A DNA stretch of 5,394 bases from NCBI GenBank assembly GCA_011523245.1, contig WTHG01000535.1:1-5394 (forward strand), written 5' to 3'. The stretch is from Verrucomicrobiales bacterium (GTDB lineage: Bacteria; Verrucomicrobiota; Verrucomicrobiia; Limisphaerales; UBA1100). A program made the translations under genes and the position numbers. Within the stretch, counting starts at the first letter, position 1, and the number at the start of each line of letters is the position of its first letter. The notes below the pieces were generated by a model. It had not been told where the DNA came from, ran no database searches, and worked only from the letters and a program-made list of their open reading frames with translations. Of this stretch, positions 1 to 5,394 are shown piece after piece.

Positions 1-2379
1 CGGTGGGGGTTGGATAATCGTATTCATGGCTGCACCTCGTACATGGGCGGCAGCGTGAAGGATGCGACGGGCAAAACGGTGGCGCTTAATGGCCGTAATT
101 TTTCCTTCGACCCGCGTACGCTCGAGCTGCGGGCCGAAGACAGTACGGCGCAACACGGCATGAGCTTTGACGATTACGGCCGCAAGTTCACCTGCAGCAA
201 CAGCAGTCATTTGCAGGCGTTGATGTATCCTTCGCGTTATGCCGGGCGCAACCGGCATTATGCCTTGCCGAGCCAGCGAGTGAGTATTGCGGCCGATGGC
301 GCGGCGGCGGAGGTGTTTCGGTTGAGCCCCGATGAACCGTGGCGCATCGTGCGCACGCGCTGGCGCATTGCCGGCCAGGTGCGCGGGCCGGTGGAAGGCG
401 GCGGCCGGGTGTCCGGATATTTCACGGCGGCGACCGGCGTGACGATTTACCGCGGTGACGCACTGGGCGAAGGGTTCCGCGGCAACGCGTTCATTGCTGA
501 TGCCGGCAGTAATCTGATCCATCGCAAACAGGTGCGTTATCCCGGCGTGCAACCGGTCGGCGAACGGCCGGCGGATGAGCGCAAGAGCGAGTTCATTGCC
601 TCGCGCGATAACTGGTTTCGTCCCGTGCAATTCGCCAACGCACCGGATGGCTGCCTTTACGTGGCGGATATGTACCGCGAAACCATCGAACATCCGTGGA
701 GCATTCCTGAGAGTATCAAGCAACACTTGGATTTGAACAGCGGCAACGATCGCGGCCGGATCTGGCGCATTGCGCCGAAGGGTTTTAAGCCGCCGAAGCG
801 GGATTATCCCGATCCTTTTAATGGCCCGCAACTTGTCCAGCTACTGGCGCATCCCAATGGCTGGCATCGCGACACGGCGGCGCGGCTGATTTACGAGCAG
901 CAAAATCGCACCGTGATCCCGGCGTTGGAAAAGTTGGCGGCCGATCGCGCGCAGCCGCTGGGGCAAATTCATGCACTGTGGGCCCTGCACGGATTGGGCG
1001 CGTTGAAGGCGGATCATGTGTTAACCGCGCTGAAGAACGGCACGGCAGTGGTGCGCGTGCAGGCCATGCAGTTGGCGGAAGAGTTTGTGAAGGATCCGCG
1101 CGTGGTGCGGGCGGTGTTCGCGCGGATGGATCAACCGGATCGTGAGGTGCTCTATCAACTGGCATTGACGGCCTCGCACTTTCCCGCCAGCGATGAAAAA
1201 TCCTTCGCGCTCGCCATGGCCCTGGGGCATGCGCGGGGTGATCGCTGGATCGAGGCGGCAGTGATGAACGCCTTCAATGGCGACGAGGAATTGGGCGACC
1301 TGTTCGTGGTCATGCACGGTGCACCCAGCATCACGCACGCGGCCCGGGTGGAATTCCTCAAGCTGATCGGCCGGCGCAATCGCCCGGGTGAAGTGGCCAA
1401 GGCGGTGCTGGTGATAGTGCGACAACCGCCCAACAAGGAAACCATTGATTGGGTAAACGCTCTCGGACCAAAGGCCGGGATTTTGCCCGGACTGGAAAAG
1501 GAGGCGCTGCGTTGGCTCCTGCTACCGGCCAAGGAGAAATCGGATTTGGTCCTGTTCCCGGCGTTGAAACTGGCGTGGCGGCGAGGTTTCGAAGAGGCCG
1601 GACCGGCTATCCTGCGCGTGGCGCAGGAACGCCCGACCGAACCGTTGCGCGTGGCGGCTGTGCAGGCGTATGCGACCTTTACCGATCCACAGGTGGCGGA
1701 GAATTTAGTAAAGCTATGGGCAAATGCTACTCCGGGCATGCGGAGCGAAATTGAGGCAGCCTTGGCCACCCGCGATGATCGAGTGCCGGTGTTGCTGAAG
1801 GCATTGGAAAGCGGGGCGATCAAGAAAGATAAATTTTCGCCCAACACCATTGCGGCGCTGCGCCGGCAAAAGGATGCGGCCACGGTGGCGCGTGTGAACA
1901 AACTGTTCGGCGTGCCGGCCAAGGCCAAGACGCGGGCCCAGGCGGTGCAGGATCTGTTGCCGGCGCTAAAGCTCAAAGGCAATGCCGCGGCCGGCAAAGT
2001 GCTCTACACACAACGCTGCGCCCTTTGCCATCGCGCCGGAAAGGACGGTCATGCGCTGGGACCGGACCTGTTGTCGGTGAAGGCCAACGGGCCGGAGAAA
2101 CTGCTGGTCAGCATCGTGGATCCGAATCGCGAGGTGGCGGCGAATTATGTGGCGTACGACGTGGCCCTGCGCGACGGCAGCACACAGACCGGTTTGCTGG
2201 GGGACGAAACGCTAACGCATGTGCGCATTCGATTGCCACTCGGCAAGGAGCTGCTATTGCCGCGCACGGATGTGAAAGGCATGCGCAGCGGCGGTAAATC
2301 GATCATGCCCGAAGGCCTCGAGGCTGGTCTTACACCACAGCAGATGGCGGACCTGCTCGCGTTCATCACGAAGTTGTGA
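1..2379 (+). CDS. PVC-type propeller/HEAT/cytochrome c protein (putative membrane-bound dehydrogenase family), 5'-partial
   Basis: The frame is open from the first base (RWGLDNRIHG...), and the WGLDN motif sits inside the family's propeller. The gene therefore starts upstream, and the TTG at base 10 is not a start. 792 residues are visible. Residues 1 to about 258 are the end of the beta-propeller, with the family signatures CSNSSH, EPWRIVRTR, GPVEGGGR, DNWFRPVQFA, YVADMYRE and LDLNSGNDRGRIWRI. Residues about 270-650 are helical, HEAT-like repeats. Residues about 655-792 are a Pirellula/Verrucomicrobium-type heme domain: CALCH (C673, C676, H677; bases 2017-2031) binds one c-type heme, and M769 in the MPEGLE motif is the probable distal ligand. 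Proteins of this family are exported and are thought to pass electrons from oxidation of sugars or related compounds, but the substrate is unknown. The signal peptide would lie outside the window. The TGA stop is followed after 5 nt by a palindrome. Family assignment is confident; the reaction is inference. Confidence 0.93.
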   Translation, partial: RWGLDNRIHGCTSYMGGSVKDATGKTVALNGRNFSFDPRTLELRAEDSTAQHGMSFDDYGRKFTCSNSSHLQALMYPSRYAGRNRHYALPSQRVSIAADGAAAEVFRLSPDEPWRIVRTRWRIAGQVRGPVEGGGRVSGYFTAATGVTIYRGDALGEGFRGNAFIADAGSNLIHRKQVRYPGVQPVGERPADERKSEFIASRDNWFRPVQFANAPDGCLYVADMYRETIEHPWSIPESIKQHLDLNSGNDRGRIWRIAPKGFKPPKRDYPDPFNGPQLVQLLAHPNGWHRDTAARLIYEQQNRTVIPALEKLAADRAQPLGQIHALWALHGLGALKADHVLTALKNGTAVVRVQAMQLAEEFVKDPRVVRAVFARMDQPDREVLYQLALTASHFPASDEKSFALAMALGHARGDRWIEAAVMNAFNGDEELGDLFVVMHGAPSITHAARVEFLKLIGRRNRPGEVAKAVLVIVRQPPNKETIDWVNALGPKAGILPGLEKEALRWLLLPAKEKSDLVLFPALKLAWRRGFEEAGPAILRVAQERPTEPLRVAAVQAYATFTDPQVAENLVKLWANATPGMRSEIEAALATRDDRVPVLLKALESGAIKKDKFSPNTIAALRRQKDAATVARVNKLFGVPAKAKTRAQAVQDLLPALKLKGNAAAGKVLYTQRCALCHRAGKDGHALGPDLLSVKANGPEKLLVSIVDPNREVAANYVAYDVALRDGSTQTGLLGDETLTHVRIRLPLGKELLLPRTDVKGMRSGGKSIMPEGLEAGLTPQQMADLLAFITKL

Positions 2380-2384
2380 TCAGG

Positions 2385-2460
2385 GGGAGGGCGAAGCTCC
2401 TGCTGAGCCGATAAGATTCACAATGAGGCGGAGGCGGCTCAGCAGGAGCTTCGCCCTCCC
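2385..2460. repeat. 26-bp perfect inverted repeat, REP-like, between convergent stop codons
   Basis: The left arm (2385-2410, starting GGGAGGGCGAAGCTCC) and the right arm (2435-2460) are exact reverse complements over 26 bp, separated by a 24-nt loop. Pairing fails immediately outside both arms. The element begins 5 nt after the stop of the plus-strand cytochrome gene and ends 9 nt before the stop of the minus-strand isomerase remnant, so it fills almost the whole gap. As RNA it would form a very stable hairpin from either strand and could stop transcription or protect 3' ends in both directions. Neither side has the U-tract of a classic intrinsic terminator. From memory, close relatives of this GGGAGGGCGA(A/G)GCTCCTGC motif recur between genes in verrucomicrobial genomes, which suggests a dispersed REP-like family. 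That family link is recall, not something shown here. Confidence 0.85.
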
Positions 2461-2469
2461 GGTCCCGGA

Positions 2470-2991
2470 TCATGCCTCCGCGATTGTGCGCATTTTCTCT
2501 AGACCGATGCGGGCGACTTCCATGGGATCCTCGGCCCAGTGTTGCTCGTTGAAAAGCTCCAGCGAAAGCCAGCCGTCGTAGCCGGTGGCAGTGAGCAGTT
2601 CACAGTAACGGGCGAGATCCAGATGGCCTTCACCGGGCATCACTCGGCTGTGGTCGTGTTGTTCCTCGCGCGGCGGCGAATCGGGCGTGTCATTGAAGTG
2701 CGATACTGCGATCTGATGGGCTTGCAGTTTGGTGATGGATTCCATATCGTCGCCACCGCGGAAAATGTGAAAGGGATCAAGCACGGTGGTGGCATGCGGA
2801 TGATCGGCGGCGGCCATGATTTCTAGCGCATCTTCAATGGTGTTCAGTTGCTCGACGAACCCGAGAAATTCCATGGCCGGCTTCACGCCGATAGTTTCGC
2901 CCAACTCCAGCAATTCGCGATAGCGCCGCGCGCCCAGCGCGTAATCGGGGCGGCCATCGGCGAGGCGATTGGCAACGATTTGCCTTTCGAC
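2470..2991 (-). pseudogene. Sugar phosphate isomerase/epimerase-like TIM barrel, C-terminal half only (5'-truncated)
   Basis: About 173 residues match the C-terminal half of the xylose isomerase-like TIM-barrel family (AP endonuclease 2 fold), ending at a TGA at 2470-2472. Counting from the Val codon at 2991, the usual metal-ligand positions are present: E41 in PAMEFLGF, D72 in VLDPFH, H98 in SHFND and E145 in SLELF. Family members usually have about 270-290 residues, so beta strands 1-4 are missing. The frame stays open to 3051 and closes with a TGA at 3052-3054, but has no ATG or GTG. The only common start codon is a TTG at 2911-2913, in the middle of conserved sequence and with no Shine-Dalgarno motif. 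Recognisable similarity fades near 2980-2990, just before the oppositely oriented nitrilase gene. I read this as a remnant left by a deletion or rearrangement. An assembly join is the main alternative, and a short functional protein is less likely. The right boundary is approximate. Confidence 0.78.
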
Positions 2992-3019
2992 TTTGGGCGT
3001 GAAGGATTTAACTGGGCGC

Positions 3020-4003
3020 GTGAACGATCTCCGCGCAGCGAGTGTGCAGTTTCAGCATGTGCCCGGCGACAAGGCGGTTAATCTCGCCACGGTGCGCGAA
3101 TGGACGGCGAAAGCCGCAGCCGCCGGAGCGGAACTGGTGGTGTTCCCCGAGATGTGCCTGACCGGCTATTGGCACCTGCGTAATCTGCCGCGCGCGGAAT
3201 TGGAAGCCTTGGCCGAGCCCGTGCCCGATGGCGATAGCACGCAGGCTTTGCTGGCGCTGGCGGCGGAGCATTCGGTTTCGGTGGGAGCCGGGTTCATTGA
3301 GCAGGACGCCGAAGGGCGGCTTTACAACAGTTACGTGGTGGCGATGCCTGATGGGCGCACGGCGTGCCATCGTAAGCTGCACGCGTTTATCAATGAACAT
3401 ATCAGCAGCGGCGATGACTACACGCTCTTTGATCTGCCCAATGGCACGCGGGCGGGCATTTTGACTTGTTACGACTGCAACCTCGGCGAAAACGTGCGGA
3501 TCAATGCGTTGCAAGGGGCGGAGGTGTTGATCGCACCGCACCAAACCGGCGGTTGCGCCACGCCCAGCCCGCGTTGCATGGGGGCGATTGAGGTCGCGTT
3601 GTGGGAAAATCGCAAGGCTGATCCGGATGCCATAGAAGCGGAGTTTCGCGGGCCCAAAGGACGTGAGTGGCTGCTCAAGTGGTTGCCGGCCCGCGCGCAT
3701 GACAACGGCATTTACCTGATCTTCAGCAACGGCGTGGGCCAAGATGACAACGAAGTGCGGACCGGCAACGCGATGATCCTCGATCCATACGGCGATTTAC
3801 TGGCCGAAACCTGGAAGGCCGGCGATGACATGGTGGTGGCCGATCTCAAGGCCGAGACCCGCGCCATGTGCACCGGCGTACGCTGGATCCGCAGTCGCCG
3901 GCCGGACCTGTATCAGGCCGTTGCTACTCCAACCGGCCGCGAGCAGGATATTCGGACTGTGCGGTTTTCAAAGGAGGATCCGGATTCCGCGAACAATGAT
4001 TAA
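3020..4003 (+). CDS. Nitrilase-superfamily carbon-nitrogen hydrolase
   Basis: A 327-residue cytoplasmic hydrolase of the CN-hydrolase fold. The Glu-Lys-Cys catalytic triad is visible: E44 in VFPEMCLTGY, K119 in HRKLHAFI and nucleophile C150 in LTCYDCN. The family cleaves nonpeptide C-N bonds in amides, carbamoyl compounds or nitriles. The sequence resembles the aliphatic amidase / N-carbamoylputrescine amidase side of the superfamily, but the substrate cannot be told. The length is normal and the C-terminal region is intact (RAHDNGIYLIFSNGVG, RTGNAMILDPYG). I chose the GTG at 3020 because the protein then begins VNDLRAASVQF, where family members begin, just before the first beta strand. An AAGGA lies 13 nt upstream, which is a long spacing. 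In-frame TTG 2969 and GTG 2999 would add residues that look like the antisense of the isomerase remnant. A flavin-protein gene follows after 11 nt, probably in the same operon. Confidence 0.92.
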   Translation: MNDLRAASVQFQHVPGDKAVNLATVREWTAKAAAAGAELVVFPEMCLTGYWHLRNLPRAELEALAEPVPDGDSTQALLALAAEHSVSVGAGFIEQDAEGRLYNSYVVAMPDGRTACHRKLHAFINEHISSGDDYTLFDLPNGTRAGILTCYDCNLGENVRINALQGAEVLIAPHQTGGCATPSPRCMGAIEVALWENRKADPDAIEAEFRGPKGREWLLKWLPARAHDNGIYLIFSNGVGQDDNEVRTGNAMILDPYGDLLAETWKAGDDMVVADLKAETRAMCTGVRWIRSRRPDLYQAVATPTGREQDIRTVRFSKEDPDSANND

Positions 4004-4014
4004 GCAATACACCG

Positions 4015-4461
4015 ATGGCAAAGCCTGAACCTGAACCGATTGATCCCACTGAATTGCCAGTCCTCGCGCAGGCGGTGATGGCGGATGCAAAATTTCCCAT
4101 GCTGGCGAGTATCGATGGCGATCAGCCTAGACTGCGACCGGTTTCCCCCGTGAAGACAGACGGCTTCACCGTGTACGTCGCCAACCTCAAGGCGTATCAC
4201 AAGACCCAGGAAATCGCGGCCAACCCGAAGGTGGAGTTGTGCTACATGGACAGCCGGCACGATCAGGTGCGCATCACCGGCACCGCCGAGGTGTCGGAAG
4301 ATGCCGATGAGATCCAATCCATCTGGGACGGCAACCCGCTCCTCCGCCAATATCTCGGCACCCCCGACAATCCGATGCTGATCATCTACAAGATTGTCCC
4401 CACCCACGTCCGCTTCATGCGCGAATGGGCGCTGGAATACCACGAAGTACCGTTGGGTTGA
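4015..4461 (+). CDS. Pyridoxamine 5'-phosphate oxidase-like FMN-binding protein
   Basis: A 148-residue protein with the split beta-barrel pattern of the PNPOx-like superfamily. Visible features are a first strand pair (FPMLASIDGDQPRLRPVSPV, about residues 27-46), FTVYVAN, the segment KTQEIAANPKVELCYMD (around residues 63-79) that in relatives lies near the flavin phosphate, and the third-strand motif VRITGTAEV. The length suits the small general-stress-protein-26-like branch. These typically bind FMN, or sometimes F420 or heme, as homodimers. True PdxH is longer and has an extra C-terminal segment, so vitamin B6 synthesis should not be assumed. The ATG at 4015 is the only good start, because an in-frame TGA lies at 3997-3999. 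It has no strong Shine-Dalgarno motif close by and begins 11 nt after the nitrilase stop, so translational coupling is likely. The gene ends 25 nt from the tRNA on the other strand. Confidence 0.88.
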   Translation: MAKPEPEPIDPTELPVLAQAVMADAKFPMLASIDGDQPRLRPVSPVKTDGFTVYVANLKAYHKTQEIAANPKVELCYMDSRHDQVRITGTAEVSEDADEIQSIWDGNPLLRQYLGTPDNPMLIIYKIVPTHVRFMREWALEYHEVPLG

Positions 4462-4486
4462 TTGGGTATTGGTCGAGGAAGAAAAA

Positions 4487-4562
4487 TGGAGCCAGATACC
4501 CGACTTGAACGGGTGACCTGCAGGTTACAAAACTGCTGCTCTACCAACTGAGCTAATCTGGC
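4487..4562 (-). tRNA. tRNA-Thr (anticodon UGU), CCA encoded
   Basis: The minus strand folds into a complete cloverleaf of 73 nt plus an encoded CCA (4487-4489). The acceptor stem GCCAGAT/ATCTGGC pairs perfectly over 7 bp. The D arm GCTC/GAGC encloses AGTTGGTA. The T arm ACCCG/CGGGT encloses TTCAAGT. The anticodon loop TTTGTAA places TGT (4527-4529) at positions 34-36, which reads ACA for threonine. The discriminator base is U73. The anticodon stem GCAGT/CCTGC has four pairs and a U31-C39 mismatch at its loop end, which is unusual and would lower a covariance score. A run of five T directly follows CCA and may help end transcription. The gene lies 58 nt after the kinase stop on the same strand, with its own candidate promoter in between. 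Confidence 0.95.
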
Positions 4563-4573
4563 CCGAGGGCGGA

Positions 4574-4602
4574 ATGTTAATTCGGTAATCCTGAATTGTC
4601 GA
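4574..4602 (-). promoter_or_regulatory. Candidate sigma70-type promoter of tRNA-Thr
   Basis: On the minus strand, TCGACA (4597-4602; 5 of 6 match to TTGACA) is followed by exactly 17 nt and then TAACAT (4574-4579; 4 of 6 match to TATAAT). The -10 element ends 11 nt before the first tRNA base. Transcription would thus begin a few bases upstream of the mature 5' end, leaving a short leader for RNase P. The element lies in the 58-nt gap after the kinase stop, which lets the tRNA be expressed independently of the kinase. It is a pattern match only. Confidence 0.5.
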
Positions 4603-4620
4603 GCATGGAGCTGGATGGGG

Positions 4621-5394
4621 TTAGCTAAACCAGCCGGATTTTGCGCCGCTACGTTTTTGGAGAAGTTCGCTGCGAGAGGTCTCAAGGGTGAGGATCATTT
4701 CGTCATAGTCGCGGAAGCGTTTTTCAGGATCTTTGTTCATGGCTCGGAGGATGGCGCCTTCCGTATTGGCACTGATATCCCGGACGATTTTGCGCGGTGG
4801 AGTGAGTCGTGTTTTCACGTGCGCCCAAACAGTTTCTTCGACGGTGTTGCCGTTGAATGGAACCTGACCGGTGAGGGCGTGGTAGAGGGTGGCGCCTAAG
4901 GAATACATGTCTGATCGGAAATCCTGCACTCCGCGAGCTACGCGTTCTGGAGCGATGTAAAAGGGCGTGCCAACAAGGCCCTCGGCGGCACGTGGTTCAT
5001 TGACTTTGCGGGCGATGCCGAAGTCTGTCAGTTTGGGTTCGCCATCGATGTTGTAGAGGATGTTGTCGGGTTTGAGGTCGAGATGGATGAGTTCTTTCTT
5101 GCGGATGAGTTCCAGAGCGCCAGCGATCTTGATGCCGGCATCAAGCACATAGAGTTCATCCACCCGCCCGTTTTTTTGGATCAACCCATCGAGGTCTCCG
5201 CGGTCGGCTACTTCCATGACAAGGTATTTGTAGCCCTTAAACTGGCCGTAGTTGTAGACCTGCACGATGTTGGTGTGGTTCAGCGAAGCCTGATATTGGG
5301 CTTCGCGGAAAAACCCGGCCATGGCGTTGGCGTCGCCGGTGAATTCCGGCTGCATCAGCTTGACGGCTACGTCGCGATCTAGAATCTCATCGTG
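4621..5394 (-). CDS. Eukaryotic-type (Hanks) Ser/Thr protein kinase, N-terminus beyond the window
   Basis: The frame is open at the right edge, and 257 residues are visible, ending at a TAA at 4621-4623. An ATG at 5353-5355 is internal, because the subdomain II motif DRDVAVKL lies upstream of it. Numbering from the window edge, the visible motifs are catalytic Lys K12, alpha-C Glu E31 (FFREAQ), hinge YLVMEVADRGDL, catalytic loop HLDLKPDN (H104-N111, with the catalytic Asp D106 and N111), DFG at 124-126, GTPFYIAPE ending at E150, SDMYSLG in subdomain IX and PEKRF in subdomain XI. All catalytic residues are present, but the usual HRD Arg is Leu (CTC at 5080-5082), making this a non-RD kinase. 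Only the glycine-rich loop is outside the window. The protein stops about 15 residues after the kinase fold, with no C-terminal transmembrane segment or sensor domain, so it is probably cytoplasmic unless an N-terminal extension exists. Its substrate is unknown. Confidence 0.93.
   Translation of the reverse strand, partial: HDEILDRDVAVKLMQPEFTGDANAMAGFFREAQYQASLNHTNIVQVYNYGQFKGYKYLVMEVADRGDLDGLIQKNGRVDELYVLDAGIKIAGALELIRKKELIHLDLKPDNILYNIDGEPKLTDFGIARKVNEPRAAEGLVGTPFYIAPERVARGVQDFRSDMYSLGATLYHALTGQVPFNGNTVEETVWAHVKTRLTPPRKIVRDISANTEGAILRAMNKDPEKRFRDYDEMILTLETSRSELLQKRSGAKSGWFS

Noticed and set aside
1155..1997. 280-codon open frame on the minus strand inside the cytochrome gene
   Set aside because: It is an antisense shadow of a clear plus-strand coding region in GC-rich DNA. 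Its composition (Ser, Ala and Arg rich) matches no fold I recognise. The other frames at 818-1165, 1021-1425, 1449-1754, 2025-2297 and 2145-2369 are shadows for the same reason.
2428..2481. Short inverted repeat GCGGAGGC (2428-2435) / GCCTCCGC (2474-2481) spanning the palindrome's right arm
   Set aside because: It is only 8 bp in GC-rich sequence and is incompatible with the far more stable 26-bp hairpin, so it is probably chance.
2911..2913. TTG as the start of a 147-residue isomerase protein
   Set aside because: Conserved family sequence (LADGRPDYALGARRYRE) continues in frame upstream of it and no Shine-Dalgarno motif precedes it, so it is an internal Leu codon.
2969..3010. Promoter for the nitrilase using TTGGCA at 2969-2974
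   Set aside because: At a 17-nt spacing the -10 position reads TTTGGG, which is no match. GATTTA at 3005-3010 has no -35 partner. Neither is strong enough to report.
3008..3742. 244-codon open frame on the minus strand opposite the nitrilase
   Set aside because: The nitrilase frame carries the full catalytic triad and family motifs. The antisense product is Arg/His rich with no recognisable domain, and it cannot supply the missing N-terminal half of the isomerase.
4462..4486. Terminator for the nitrilase/flavin-protein operon
   Set aside because: The 25-nt gap contains no hairpin. The A-run at 4482-4486 is a T-run only on the minus strand, so it would serve the tRNA.
4487..4562. tRNA 3' end as an attachment site for an integrated element
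   Set aside because: No integrase gene, no direct repeat of the tRNA 3' end and no foreign-looking genes are seen on either side within the window.
5353..5355. ATG as the kinase start codon
   Set aside because: The residues encoded upstream up to the window edge contain the VAVK motif with the catalytic lysine, so the kinase domain begins further right, outside the window.

Overview
This window most likely comes from a bacterium of the PVC superphylum, probably Verrucomicrobiota. Three things point there: a large secreted protein joining a beta-propeller, HEAT repeats and a C-terminal CxxCH cytochrome domain (an architecture almost private to Planctomycetota and Verrucomicrobiota); a eukaryotic-type Ser/Thr kinase; and a long perfect GC-rich palindrome of a type I recall as common between verrucomicrobial genes. 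The lineage is inferred from protein style, not from a marker gene.

Layout, left to right. Bases 1-2379 (+) hold the 3' part of the propeller/HEAT/cytochrome c gene, cut by the left edge. Bases 2385-2460 hold a 26-bp perfect inverted repeat that nearly fills the gap between two convergent stop codons. Bases 2470 to about 2991 (-) hold the C-terminal half of a sugar phosphate isomerase/epimerase-like TIM barrel; its N-terminal half is absent, so it looks like a 5'-truncated remnant. Bases 3020-4003 (+) hold an intact nitrilase-superfamily hydrolase. It is followed after 11 nt by a small pyridoxamine 5'-phosphate oxidase-like flavin protein (4015-4461, +). Bases 4487-4562 (-) hold a tRNA-Thr(UGU) with encoded CCA and a plausible sigma70-type promoter at 4574-4602. 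Bases 4621-5394 (-) hold a Ser/Thr protein kinase whose first residues lie beyond the right edge.

How they fit together. The nitrilase and the flavin protein probably form a two-gene operon; no shared pathway can be read from the sequence. The cytochrome protein is probably exported and linked to oxidation of sugars or other polyhydroxy compounds. The isomerase family often appears in similar carbohydrate-catabolic settings, but this copy is probably broken. The kinase and tRNA look like housekeeping or regulatory neighbours. No stretch above 300 bases lacks a gene. I found no CRISPR array, insertion sequence, phage gene or rRNA, and nothing that amounts to a new multi-gene system. The best leads are the truncated isomerase facing the nitrilase, the palindrome, and the imperfect anticodon stem of the tRNA.
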